A DNA stretch of 64,000 nt from an uncultured Clostridium sp. (GCA_900553685.1 USEI01000003.1:62001-126000), one strand, 5' to 3'; positions 8,388 to 17,499 are shown, numbered from the stretch's first letter. Program-made: numbers and translations. The notes: generated by a model from the sequence alone, not told the origin.

Positions 8388-10160
8388 TTATTTATTATCT
8401 TTTTTATTTTCAATATTAATATTATATTGCAAATTTAAAGAATTAACTCTATATTTTCCAACTTTTGTTATACTTGGACTTTTTAATAGTTCTTTTATAT
8501 AACATTCAAATTTATTATCTGTGTTATCTTTTAAATATTGCATTTCATGCCAAATTTTATGAGCAAATCTCCAGCTTTCTTCAGAAATATCATTATTTAA
8601 ATTGGGTATAAAATAATTATTTTTTTCTATTTCTTTAATAATAACATTTTTTTTTGTAAAATCTTTTTCTTTATATATTGAAAAAATTATTTCTAAATTT
8701 TCTGTATTATATTTTTTTCCTTTTACATCTTCTACTACTAATTTTAAATAGTTTTCATAATATTTATTTTTTATTTTTTCATTTAATATTTGATTATACA
8801 TTTTCATTTTATCACTTCTAAACTCGAATGGTATATGTTTCTGTAATAAATAAAATAACGGCTCTTTAATCTTTAAATTTTCTAAATATAAGTCCATTGC
8901 TTTTATAACATCATCTTCTTTAAATACATTTTGCATATCAATACGAGATGCATTAGTATATATATGATTGAAAGACTTAAACCAGCTATTAATATCAAGA
9001 TTTGGATTTATTTTTAAAATAGAATTTATATAAAAATTATTAATTATTTTTTGTTGATTTTCTTCCGATAAATAAAACATATTTTCTTCACTAATTTTGT
9101 TTTGATTATCAGCCGATTCTTTTATGTATATATAATAATTATCAATTTTATTTATATTTTCATTTATATTCTTATCTTCATAAATATCTAATAAAGGATT
9201 TATAATATTAAATTTTATGCTTATTGTAATTTGTTCTTTAAAATAATTTTTAATAATACAACTTGCTAATTCTCCTTTTTCTTCTATTACTAACCTCTCT
9301 ATATTTAATTTATCTTCATTTTTTTCTTCATTAGATTGTATATCTTTACTATATAAATGTTCTATCTTTTCAATTACAATGGCTAATGCCATTATACTTA
9401 TATCATAAAGTTCAGCTTCTGTTAGATTTTTAATATCTATTTTGTTAAAAATAAAATTTAAAAATTTCATTCCTTTTTCAACAGTTCTTAAATTTGTTAT
9501 TTTATGAGTTTTAAAGAAAGTTTTTAATTCTTTTTTTAAAGATACCTTTAATCTAGTATTAATTTTATTTAATTTAATTTTATTGATAACACTTTCCAAT
9601 GCTGTATCAGAATATTCATCAATAATATATGTTTTTTGTATTACTTTTTCTTTAAAACTTTGATATTTAGGCATATCATTTTCTGGTATTTCTTTTTCAT
9701 TTGCTATTAAAATGATATTAACTTTTTTAAACTTCGAAACCGATTCTATTAATCCTAAAACTGATTCTATATTAATATTATCATTTTTCCTTTCAATATC
9801 ATCTATTACTATTATAATATCTTTTTTCTTACTCTTTTTCTCTATTTTGTTTACAATATCTTTTTCAAAATATGGTATTGAAAGAGAAAAGCCACATAAA
9901 CCTATATTCATACCTTCTATATCTTTATTTTTTTTATTTAAAAAACCTAATACTTTATTCAATTCCATATATAGTTGAATCTTAAATTCTTCAAAACTGT
10001 TAATTCCAAACAAAGATAAATACATTGGATTTTTATATTTTAAAAATTCTTTTTTAATAAAATGTGTTTTTCCAATTCCCCAATTACCGTTTATAAGAAT
10101 TGTATTATAAATATTAGGAAATTCATCTTCCAATCTATTATTTAATTCGTCTATTTTCAT
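8388..10160 (-). CDS. KAP-like P-loop NTPase
   Basis: 590 aa, cytoplasmic. The Walker A motif is NGNWGIGKTHF (about residues 24-34) and the Walker B is IIIVIDDIER (about 116-125). A sensor-like strand, VNIILIANEKE, follows, and then TNLRTVEKGMKF. This order and the GxWGxGKT loop fit the KAP group of STAND-like NTPases, several members of which act in phage defence or are carried on mobile DNA. The C-terminal 300 residues are helical, Lys/Asn-rich and unrecognised; they may sense or execute. It is monocistronic inside the tRNA-anchored array. A defence role is inference from family and location. The ATG follows GAGGAGC. Confidence 0.65.
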   Translation of the reverse strand: MKIDELNNRLEDEFPNIYNTILINGNWGIGKTHFIKKEFLKYKNPMYLSLFGINSFEEFKIQLYMELNKVLGFLNKKNKDIEGMNIGLCGFSLSIPYFEKDIVNKIEKKSKKKDIIIVIDDIERKNDNINIESVLGLIESVSKFKKVNIILIANEKEIPENDMPKYQSFKEKVIQKTYIIDEYSDTALESVINKIKLNKINTRLKVSLKKELKTFFKTHKITNLRTVEKGMKFLNFIFNKIDIKNLTEAELYDISIMALAIVIEKIEHLYSKDIQSNEEKNEDKLNIERLVIEEKGELASCIIKNYFKEQITISIKFNIINPLLDIYEDKNINENINKIDNYYIYIKESADNQNKISEENMFYLSEENQQKIINNFYINSILKINPNLDINSWFKSFNHIYTNASRIDMQNVFKEDDVIKAMDLYLENLKIKEPLFYLLQKHIPFEFRSDKMKMYNQILNEKIKNKYYENYLKLVVEDVKGKKYNTENLEIIFSIYKEKDFTKKNVIIKEIEKNNYFIPNLNNDISEESWRFAHKIWHEMQYLKDNTDNKFECYIKELLKSPSITKVGKYRVNSLNLQYNINIENKKDNK

Positions 10161-10304
10161 AATTGCTCCTCAAGTTTTATTTTCAATCATTTTTTAATAT
10201 TTATTTTTATATTATCACAAAAGTTCTAATTTTTCTACATAATATGGCGTTAAATTAAATCTTATCTTTTATAACTATTCATCTATTTATATTTATTTTG
10301 CTAT

Positions 10305-10427
10305 TAATGATAATTTAAAAATAGATCTATTTGATTTAAATTATCAAAACATTGGTGATAAAATAATATATCAGGCTCAAGAAAATTTAACACAAATAGA
10401 ATATACAATTAATTTAAGTGAAAATTA
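10305..10427 (+). pseudogene. C-terminal remnant of the 13803-family gene
   Basis: The stretch is nearly identical at DNA level to the last 120 bp or so of the gene at 13803-14504, encoding a tail with LFDLNYQNIGDK and IEYTINLSEN. The upstream part of the gene is missing. The similarity continues downstream through non-coding DNA into repeat R2, matching the 3' flank before R4. It is therefore the truncated 3' end of a duplicated module. Confidence 0.8.
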
Positions 10428-10492
10428 GCTATTAAAATAGAAAAATATTATAAGTATTTTATACATAATATTCTTCATATATTATTTTTTAT

Positions 10493-10654
10493 TTACTCTC
10501 AAATCACATTACCATATACAACTCCAAATATCAATTTTCTGTTTATATATCAATTTATTAATCCGTCAGGGCACACCAAAACCTCTAGTAAAACTAGAGG
10601 TTTTATTTTTTTCTAAAAATTTATGGAAGTCTTAAAAAGGTTTATAAAAAGGTA
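10493..10654 (+). repeat. Repeat copy R2
   Basis: A shared right-end segment (from about 10500, containing CATTACCATATACAACTCC) leads to CAGGGCACACCA at 10566-10577, the degenerate tRNA 3' end. The same ACCTCTAG/CTAGAGGT terminator hairpin and a shortened tail follow. The left-end segment is truncated compared with R1, R3 and R4. Confidence 0.85.
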
Positions 10655-10666
10655 AAATAGAGTAAA

Positions 10667-10696
10667 AAAACTGATAATTTATATTATCAGTTTTTT
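10667..10696. terminator. Bidirectional terminator hairpin
   Basis: AAACTGATAAT and ATTATCAGTTT form a stem flanked by A- and T-runs, downstream of the minus-strand DUF4179 gene. Confidence 0.75.
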
Positions 10697-10734
10697 ATTG
10701 ATTATATAATAACCTAAATTGTATGGTAAGAACA

Positions 10735-11976
10735 TTATTTTTCCTTTTCAAGTTCAATACAAATATTTCTTATATCATTTGGTAGGTTTATAGTAAAATA
10801 AATTTTAATTTTGTCTGTTTGAGCACTTTGTGTATAAGTAAAACAATTTTTATAGTATAAATTTCCAGTTGAAAAATCATATACATAAGGATTGGCTATA
10901 CTAATTTCAGGAGTATAATATTTATTCCCCAATTCATCCTCAAGATAACAGTTTGTTATATATTCGGGTATAATTTTATCTTCCTTTAAATAATATTCTT
11001 GATATTTATTTATTAATTCTTGCTTTTCTTCATCCGCTAAAGAATTGTCATATAATGGCTCTTTTTTAACAGTACATTTAAAAGTAAAACCTGTATTATC
11101 TAATTTAGCTTGTGTTACATTTATATCACTATATGAATTATCTTTTACAACATAATTGACAGAATTTCTATTATAAAATTTCTCATTTACATTAATAAAC
11201 AAATTCCAATTTCCTTTTAAACAAATCGGTTCATTATTTGCATAATAATCTTCTTCACCCATATAAATTTCTTGAATTGTTATATTTAAATTTTTACTTT
11301 TTGGATATGAGAACTGTCTATTGTTTATAAGATTAAAAATAATATCTACAGTATTAGAATTAGCATCTTTATTTACTATATAATCGTTTAATGCACTGCT
11401 CATGTAATGTTCATTGCAATCATAATATGAGTATTCTAAATTATTTTTTTGACAATACTCTTCAAAGAGTTCTTTATTATCACAATATAGTATATTTTTA
11501 TTCTCATCTGTGATTAAAACTTTATTTAATCTTACCGTCATAAGATTTGAAACATCTATATTTTCGCTAACATTTATTGAAAAAGTAAAACTTAAATTAT
11601 AATCATCAAATAACATATTGTTTACTGCAATTCCTGTGTTATAAGAATCCATGGATATGCCATTTATAATTGTTTCAGTTTTCTCTGAGTTGATATAATC
11701 GGTTTTAGTTTCATCAAAATAACCATTTTCTATAGCCGTATCAACACCTTTATTAAAATTATACAAATATTTGCTTATAAATTCTTTTATATCTGTTGCA
11801 TAAGCAAATCCACTTATTAATATTAATAAAGAACAAATAGTTACTGCTATTTTATTAAAATGTATCTTTTTATAAGAATGTTTGTCAAAAGCTGTTCTAA
11901 TAGCCATCTCATACTCTTCAGGTTCATTTATTTTTTTTGTAACAACATCAGTAATAAACTTATCTAAATCTTTCAT
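10735..11976 (-). CDS. DUF4179-type membrane anti-sigma factor
   Basis: 413 aa. A short cytoplasmic region (about 1-40) would hold the sigma factor, one membrane segment lies at about 42-60, and a large extracytoplasmic domain begins at FISKYLYNFNKGVDTAIENGY, the recurrent DUF4179 opening. In this family the membrane protein is encoded directly after an ECF sigma factor and restrains it until an envelope signal arrives; the signal is unknown. Here the ATG overlaps the sigma stop codon by 4 bp, so the two are translationally coupled. It sits between repeats R2 and R3 as the only cargo of that module. Confidence 0.75.
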   Translation of the reverse strand: MKDLDKFITDVVTKKINEPEEYEMAIRTAFDKHSYKKIHFNKIAVTICSLLILISGFAYATDIKEFISKYLYNFNKGVDTAIENGYFDETKTDYINSEKTETIINGISMDSYNTGIAVNNMLFDDYNLSFTFSINVSENIDVSNLMTVRLNKVLITDENKNILYCDNKELFEEYCQKNNLEYSYYDCNEHYMSSALNDYIVNKDANSNTVDIIFNLINNRQFSYPKSKNLNITIQEIYMGEEDYYANNEPICLKGNWNLFINVNEKFYNRNSVNYVVKDNSYSDINVTQAKLDNTGFTFKCTVKKEPLYDNSLADEEKQELINKYQEYYLKEDKIIPEYITNCYLEDELGNKYYTPEISIANPYVYDFSTGNLYYKNCFTYTQSAQTDKIKIYFTINLPNDIRNICIELEKEK

Positions 11977-12503
11977 TTTAATACCTCCTTATTAATTTGA
12001 AATTTTAATTTTATTTTTTCCCTTGCTCTAGACAAATGTGTTTTTACAGTATTTTTATTCATTTTTAATATTTTGGAAATCTCTTCTACTGTATAAAGTT
12101 CTTTATAATATAAAATAATGATAATTCTTTCTTCATATTTTAAATTCTTAATTAAACAATAAAAATTCAAATCATCTTCTATTTCTTTGTTACTATTTAA
12201 AATTGCATAATTATCTAAGTTATATTCATCAATTGAAATATCAGTCATATATTTCTTTTTATACAGTTTATTACATTTATTAATAAGTATCTTAATTACC
12301 CATGTTTTTAACTTTTTATTATCTTTTAATTTCCTAATATGTTTATACGTTTCAATCATAGTATCTTGAATTAAATCGTCAATATCATCATCATTTGTAA
12401 TTCTCGTTTTAGCAATTTTATATAAATCGTTTCTTATACATAGGATTATTTCAGTAAAAGCTTGTTTATCACCTTTTTGAGCCCTTTTTATTAGTTCCTC
12501 CAA
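11973..12503 (-). CDS. ECF-family RNA polymerase sigma factor
   Basis: 176 aa. Region 2 is near the N-terminus (DDIDDLIQDTMIETYK, about 40-56), and a C-terminal region 4 HTH reads YTVEEISKILKMNKNTVKTHLSRAREKIK. It directs RNA polymerase to promoters controlled by the adjacent DUF4179 protein. The best start is TTG at 12503, with a G-rich ribosome binding site 8 bases upstream. It is coupled to the anti-sigma gene by a 4-bp overlap. Confidence 0.85.
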   Translation of the reverse strand: MEELIKRAQKGDKQAFTEIILCIRNDLYKIAKTRITNDDDIDDLIQDTMIETYKHIRKLKDNKKLKTWVIKILINKCNKLYKKKYMTDISIDEYNLDNYAILNSNKEIEDDLNFYCLIKNLKYEERIIIILYYKELYTVEEISKILKMNKNTVKTHLSRAREKIKLKFQINKEVLK

Positions 12504-12705
12504 ATTATACCCCCCTATTCTAAATATTAATTCTTTATATATAAGAGTACTTAACTGAGTAGATTGGTTTCAAAATATTTTTTATAATTATTTTTACTCT
12601 AAACATAAGAATATAATTAGATAGAAATAATCATAAAAAATTGTAAAATGACAATAAATTTTATATGCATTTATTTACAAAATATTATTATCTCATAATA
12701 TATTT

Positions 12706-13000
12706 TCAAAACTACATTACCATATACAACTCCAAATATCAATTTTCTATTTATATATCAATATATTAATCCGTCAGGGCGCACCAAAACCTCTAGTAAA
12801 ACTAGAGGTTTTATTTTTTTCTAAAAATTTATGGAAGTCTGAAAAAGGTTTATTTAGAGCCTTTTTTCATTTTAAATGTTTTTAAATTTCTCTCAAAATT
12901 TTACAGTTTTTCTCAGTTTACAACCCCATTTTTAAAAAAATATCTTTTTGGGGTTTTAAAATACAACCCCAAGTACATTTTTGGGGTTGTAAATCTTCGC
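12706..13000 (+). repeat. Repeat copy R3
   Basis: Right-end segment from about 12706, CAGGGCGCACCA at 12775-12786, the same terminator hairpin, the AAAAAGG/CCTTTTT hairpin and the long conserved tail ending CTCAGTTTACA. It finishes with two inverted repeats built on CAACCCCA/TGGGGTTG, in the same places where R1 uses CATAACC/GGTTATG. Between the minus-strand sigma gene and 13088 this is the only structure seen. Confidence 0.85.
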
Positions 13001-13087
13001 AATCTTTTGTAAATTTCTAACAAAAAAATCTCTTGCACATAGTCATTACATATGTTATTCTTAATTTATAAAATATAAGGAGTTTTT

Positions 13088-13741
13088 ATGAAAAAATATA
13101 AATTTATTCTTATTTTTCTTATTACATTTGGAATTATAATTATTTCAATATTTATATATGAGATAGCTAAATATACTACAAACTCTGCTAATTCAAATAA
13201 CTTTAACTCTCCAACAAAAACTTCTTCAGCAGATTTAAAAATTTCTAATTCTTCTGATGTAAATTCAAATATAGTTCCAGATTTTTTACCTGGTTATGTT
13301 CCTTCTAATGTTAACGTTGAAAATAATAATTCAATCTTATCAAATAATAATGTAGTTTATAATCCTATTCAAACAAAATATGATAATTTTGACATAGATA
13401 ATATTAATATAAATATAAAAGAAAATTCTATTTCAAATTCAGGATTAATTATTATTATAACTAATAATAACGATTTATCGTATCAACATCAACATAACTT
13501 TTCTATAGAAAAATTTGAAAATAATAACTGGATTCATATTATAACTAAGCCATTATATGGATATGAAACAAGTAATTCAGAATTCTTTTATATTGAAAAA
13601 AGCACCCCATTAGAATTAGAAGTAAATTGGTCTCCTTTTTGTGGGGAACTTTCAAGTGATCTTTATAAATTAAATATACATTTACACTCAAATTTAGTTT
13701 TTCAAGAAAAAGATATCTCTTTAGAATTTACTATAGATTAA
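13088..13741 (+). CDS. Membrane-anchored protein with Big_14-like Ig domain
   Basis: 217 aa. A hydrophobic N-terminal segment (about 5-27) precedes a Ser/Asn-rich linker (about 30-110) and then a C-terminal beta domain. The pattern FSIEKFENNNWIHI, a later LELEVNWSPFCGEL and DLYKLNIHL matches the immunoglobulin-like domain seen in many clostridial surface proteins (I believe Big_14). It is likely an extracytoplasmic protein of unknown ligand. The ATG follows AAGGAG. It is 61 bp upstream of the next gene on the same strand, so the two are probably co-transcribed. Confidence 0.6.
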   Translation: MKKYKFILIFLITFGIIIISIFIYEIAKYTTNSANSNNFNSPTKTSSADLKISNSSDVNSNIVPDFLPGYVPSNVNVENNNSILSNNNVVYNPIQTKYDNFDIDNININIKENSISNSGLIIIITNNNDLSYQHQHNFSIEKFENNNWIHIITKPLYGYETSNSEFFYIEKSTPLELEVNWSPFCGELSSDLYKLNIHLHSNLVFQEKDISLEFTID

Positions 13742-13802
13742 TAATTGATATTAAATAAATTTCTTATATTTATATCTAAATTATATTTTAGGAGGATTAT
13801 AT

Positions 13803-14504
13803 ATGAAAAAATATATAAAAATATTTATTCCATTATTAATAATATTAATATTAATTTTATTAATATTATTTTTTAAAAATGAAATCTTCACTTTTATATG
13901 GGTAAAAGAATATGAACACAAATATAATAATTTAAACTTGATAGAAAAAACTATATCTTTTAATACAACTACAAATACATTAGAAGAAAATAGTATTAAT
14001 ATTAATAATTTCAGAATAAGTTTATCTGATTTTAATTTTAATGCAAATGAAAAAACTTTAAATTTTAATTTAAACTTTGAAAATGGAAATGACTTAAATC
14101 ATGTTGGATATATACTAAGAGTATACAATAATGAATACTGTTTAGGTGATAGATTTAATGGACAAATTTCTTTAGACTCTAGCATAGAGTATATCATAAA
14201 TTACAACAAATTTTATGAAAAGCATTTTGGATATAAAAGTCAAGCAATTGATATGACTAATATTTTAGCTCCTAAAAATGATTTATTAAATAAATGTAAA
14301 ATGTTAAAACAAGATGAATTATTAGAAAATGGTGGTTTAATACACAAAATATCTTTTGAATTACCTGAAGAATTTATTATAAATGATAATTTAAAAATAG
14401 AACTATTTGATTTAAATTATCAAAACATTGGTGATAAAACAATATATCAGGCTCAAGAAGATTTAACACAAATAGAATATACAATTAATTTAAGTGAAAA
14501 TTAG
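13803..14504 (+). CDS. Membrane-anchored protein, family shared with the gene at 6914
   Basis: 233 aa with an N-terminal membrane segment (about 5-28) and an outside domain. It shares LNHVGYILRVYNNEY, a CLGDRFNGQ stretch and the FDLNYQNIGDK tail with the 213-aa protein encoded at 6914-7555, so the two are paralogues within one array. A third copy survives only as the remnant at 10305-10427. The function is unknown. The ATG follows TAGGAGG. Its 3' flank leads directly into repeat R4. Confidence 0.6.
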   Translation: MKKYIKIFIPLLIILILILLILFFKNEIFTFIWVKEYEHKYNNLNLIEKTISFNTTTNTLEENSININNFRISLSDFNFNANEKTLNFNLNFENGNDLNHVGYILRVYNNEYCLGDRFNGQISLDSSIEYIINYNKFYEKHFGYKSQAIDMTNILAPKNDLLNKCKMLKQDELLENGGLIHKISFELPEEFIINDNLKIELFDLNYQNIGDKTIYQAQEDLTQIEYTINLSEN

Positions 14505-14576
14505 CTATTAAAATAGAAAAATATTATAAGTATTTTATACATAATAATATTCTTCGTATATTATTTTTTATTTACT

Positions 14577-14850
14577 CTTAAATCACATTACCATATACAG
14601 CTCCAAATATCAATTTTCTGTTTATATATCAATACATTTATCCGCCTGGGTACACCCAAACCTCTAGTAAAACTAGAGGTTTTATTTTTTGTAAAAATTT
14701 ATAGAAGTCTGAAAAAGGTTTATTTATAGCCTTTTTTTGTTTTAAATATTTTTAAATTTCTCTCAAAATTTCTCAAACTTTTACAATTTATATTCCCACA
14801 AACATTTCCATATGTAAATTGCATTCCCAAGCGCAATTTTGAGAATGTAA
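14577..14850 (+). repeat. Repeat copy R4 (most diverged)
   Basis: Right-end segment from about 14577, then TGGGTACACCCA in place of the tRNA 3' end, the ACCTCTAG/CTAGAGGT hairpin, the AAAAAGG hairpin and the tail. The closing inverted repeats use CATTCCCA and TGAGAATG. The changes in the tRNA part show it is no longer under tRNA selection. Confidence 0.8.
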
Positions 14851-15061
14851 TTATTCTAAAAATCTAATTTTGATAAATAATTTATTTCTTAAAATCAATC
14901 TCTCTATTTCTTTAATCTAATGTTTCTCCAGTTTAAAAAAATATCGAAAAATAGCAAATTTTGAGTACAATACAAAATTTTTTATTAAAATTTCGTGAAA
15001 AAGTAGAACTTTTTCTCCAATTAATCGTATAATTTATATAAAGATTAAAAGGAGATATTTT

Positions 15062-16666
15062 ATGAAGGATGATAAAATTTTATACAAAGAATTTTTAAAT
15101 GGCAATAAAAGAGCCTTTGAAGAATTGATGGAAAAATATAGAAATAATTTAATATATTTTATAACTAGATATATAAAAAATATAGAAAATGCTGAAGATA
15201 TATATCAAGATATTATTATATATATTTTAGAAAATCCTGCTTATTATAATTTTGAATATTCTTTTAAGACATATTTATATATAATGGCAAAATCAAGAAC
15301 ATTAGACTTCATAAAAAAAGAAAATAAAGTTTCTAGTACTGATGATATAAATTTTGAACTTGAGGATGAAAAAATGCTTGAAGAAATAATCCTTACCCAA
15401 GAAAGAAAAAGGAAAATTCAAAGTGTTATGAATAAAATGTTACCTGAATATCAGCTTGTAATATATTTAACTCAAATAGAATGTTTATCTTATAAGGATA
15501 CAGCCTTAATAATGAATAAAAAAGAAAGTCAAATAAAAACTTTATCATTTAATGCGAGAAAAAAGTTGCGCCAATTAATGTTAGAAGAAAAAGTTGTTGA
15601 AATTAAGGATAATAAGTTAATTAAATTATTAACATGGTTTATAATAATTGGTATACTAACTTCAACTATTGTTTATGCCAGTGTTACTATATATAATAAA
15701 ATAAAAGCTAATTTAATACCAGTATATTCTGGAACAATAGGACAAAGTGATATAAATACAATTTGGATTGGAAGTTTTCAATTAGCTTGGAATGAATTAA
15801 TAGAATATTTAGGATATGAGGTTGAATTTAAAGATAAAACAGAATTACTTACTGAATTAAATAAACAATTATTTACAAAAGACATGTTATCTGAAAATGA
15901 TTATTATATTAAAATTGGAAAAACGAATCTTGATTTAAAAAAAGAAATAAATGAAAGTGTGAAAGATAAATTCAATATTGATGAAATGAACTTATTAAAT
16001 AAGATTAATTTTGAAAAAAATGAAAATAGTTTAACAATATATTCTATTTTAAAAAAAGATTTAGAATTTTTACATAAATTTGATAAGTTAAAATCACAGC
16101 AATTTAATAATGAAAATCAACTTGTTAATTATTTTGGTATTAATAATCAGAGTGAAGAAACATTAAATGAGAATGTAGAAGTAATTTTTTTCGAATATGG
16201 AAATGATGAATTTGCTGTAAAACTTAATACAAGAGAAAATGATGAAGTTATTTTATATAAAACTAATGAAAAAAGTTCTTTTGAACAATTGTATAATAAT
16301 GTTTTAGAATTAGAAAAATCTTTTGATGGAAATAAAAATTTTACTGAACATGATCAGATACGAATTCCTTATATAAATTTGGAAGCTGTAATTAATTATG
16401 ATGAGCTATGTAATAAAGAAATAGAAAATACAAATGGATTATTTATACAAAATGCTTTACAAAATGTAAAATTTATATTAAATGAAAAAGGAGTAAATTT
16501 ATCAAGTGAATCAAGTATAAAGGCTATTTCTATGTCGGGCTATTCTGATACTAGAGATTTTAACTTTAATAGTAATTTTATAATTTTTTTAAAAGAACAA
16601 GAAAAGAAATTACCATATTTTGCTCTTAGAATTGATAAACTAGATATTCTTAATAGTGATACTTAA
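15062..16666 (+). CDS. ECF sigma factor fused to a membrane segment and a serpin-like domain
   Basis: 534 aa. The N-terminal 170 residues are an ECF sigma factor: region 2 with ENAEDIYQDIIIYILE (about 39-54), and region 4 with LSYKDTALIMNKKESQIKTLSFNARKKLRQ. A membrane segment follows at about 187-208 (LLTWFIIIGILTSTIVYAS), and about 320 residues would then lie outside. The tail resembles the second half of a serpin: EVIFFEYGNDEFAVKL, then IRIPYINLEAVINYDEL, FILNEKGVNLSSESS and finally FNFNSNFIIFLKE. The serpin link is my reading and needs a profile search. It has its own AAGGAG site and no separate anti-sigma gene beside it. Confidence 0.65.
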   Translation: MKDDKILYKEFLNGNKRAFEELMEKYRNNLIYFITRYIKNIENAEDIYQDIIIYILENPAYYNFEYSFKTYLYIMAKSRTLDFIKKENKVSSTDDINFELEDEKMLEEIILTQERKRKIQSVMNKMLPEYQLVIYLTQIECLSYKDTALIMNKKESQIKTLSFNARKKLRQLMLEEKVVEIKDNKLIKLLTWFIIIGILTSTIVYASVTIYNKIKANLIPVYSGTIGQSDINTIWIGSFQLAWNELIEYLGYEVEFKDKTELLTELNKQLFTKDMLSENDYYIKIGKTNLDLKKEINESVKDKFNIDEMNLLNKINFEKNENSLTIYSILKKDLEFLHKFDKLKSQQFNNENQLVNYFGINNQSEETLNENVEVIFFEYGNDEFAVKLNTRENDEVILYKTNEKSSFEQLYNNVLELEKSFDGNKNFTEHDQIRIPYINLEAVINYDELCNKEIENTNGLFIQNALQNVKFILNEKGVNLSSESSIKAISMSGYSDTRDFNFNSNFIIFLKEQEKKLPYFALRIDKLDILNSDT

Positions 16667-16707
16667 ATCTAATTTGCTACATATAATTTAAAATAAAAAA
16701 TAATAAA

Positions 16708-16735
16708 AAATTCCTAACTTCAGTTAGGAATTTCA
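16708..16735. terminator. Bidirectional terminator
   Basis: ATTCCTAACT and AGTTAGGAAT form a stem flanked by A- and T-runs, between two convergent genes. Confidence 0.85.
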
Positions 16736-17392
16736 TTAATTAATTCCTTCAATTAAAGAATACTCACTATAATCATCTAAATTGAACATTTTTAATTGCT
16801 CATCAGTTACTGAATTAATATTATATTTATATGTTTCTTTTGAATTTTCATTTTCATATTGAACAATATATCCAGCATTTTCATCTATATAATACGTATA
16901 ATTACTATTCTCATTATTAGTTAAAGATATTTTTAAACAATTAATTTCATCTATTTTTTCTTTTCCTTTAAAAGTGTAGCTATATTCTTCTTTGTTATTC
17001 AATACTTCTAATAAATTATTTTTTAGAGGTGCTTCAAAATCAATATTTTCCGTAATATTATTTTGAGTTATAGTTTTTTCTGTATGTAAAATAGTAATAG
17101 AAGTGTTATTTTCATTATCTATATAAATTTCAACTTTTTCTTGATTTTTATTTTCTTGATAAATATATTCATTATTATCTTTTATATAAAATTTAGCTAC
17201 ACCTAAATAAGTGTCATTTTCATACATGGTATTTTCTATGTATATATTATTAGGAATACTAGCATTTTTTACTAAATTTGTTATATTATCTCTTGAATAT
17301 TTATTTTTCATAATAAAATATAACGTACAACTAATTAGAACAATAAAAGCAATAACAATAAGTATTATTATATTTCTTTTGTTTTTTAACAT
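16736..17392 (-). CDS. Membrane-anchored extracytoplasmic protein, possibly LolA-like
   Basis: 218 aa with an N-terminal membrane segment (about 8-27) and an outside domain of alternating strands. Phrases such as EEYSYTFKGKEKIDEINCLKI and TYYIDENAGYIVQY recall the LolA/LppX-type fold of lipid- or sigma-regulatory proteins, but this is a weak structural impression. The ATG follows AAGGGGA. It is convergent with the sigma-fusion gene and shares the terminator at 16708. Confidence 0.5.
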   Translation of the reverse strand: MLKNKRNIIILIVIAFIVLISCTLYFIMKNKYSRDNITNLVKNASIPNNIYIENTMYENDTYLGVAKFYIKDNNEYIYQENKNQEKVEIYIDNENNTSITILHTEKTITQNNITENIDFEAPLKNNLLEVLNNKEEYSYTFKGKEKIDEINCLKISLTNNENSNYTYYIDENAGYIVQYENENSKETYKYNINSVTDEQLKMFNLDDYSEYSLIEGIN

Positions 17393-17499
17393 AATTAAAA
17401 TTTCCCCTTTCTTTATTTATATTTTAATTATATATATAATAAATATTTGTATATATTTAACTTTTTATTTTCAATTTTTTATATTATTCTTCTACATTT

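Larger units (their letters stand above)
6194..14646. mobile_element. tRNA-anchored tandem array of modules
   Basis: Three segments (about 6.4-10.57, 10.66-12.78 and 13.0-14.65 kb) lie between four copies of the tRNA 3' end plus terminator. Copies R2-R4 are also preceded by a shared segment of about 75 bp containing CATTACCATATACA and TTTATATATCAAT. Such an arrangement is expected from successive site-specific insertions at a tRNA 3' end, or from tandem duplication. No integrase gene lies inside, so mobilisation would have to be in trans or ancient. Calling it a mobile element is inference; the repeats themselves are seen directly. Confidence 0.5.

Noticed and set aside
6117..14850. CRISPR array
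   Set aside because: The repeats are far apart, variable in length and tied to a tRNA 3' end; there are no short regular spacers and no cas genes.
6330..14850. Integron with attC sites
   Set aside because: No integron integrase and no core sites; only the principle of conserved layout with variable sequence is shared.
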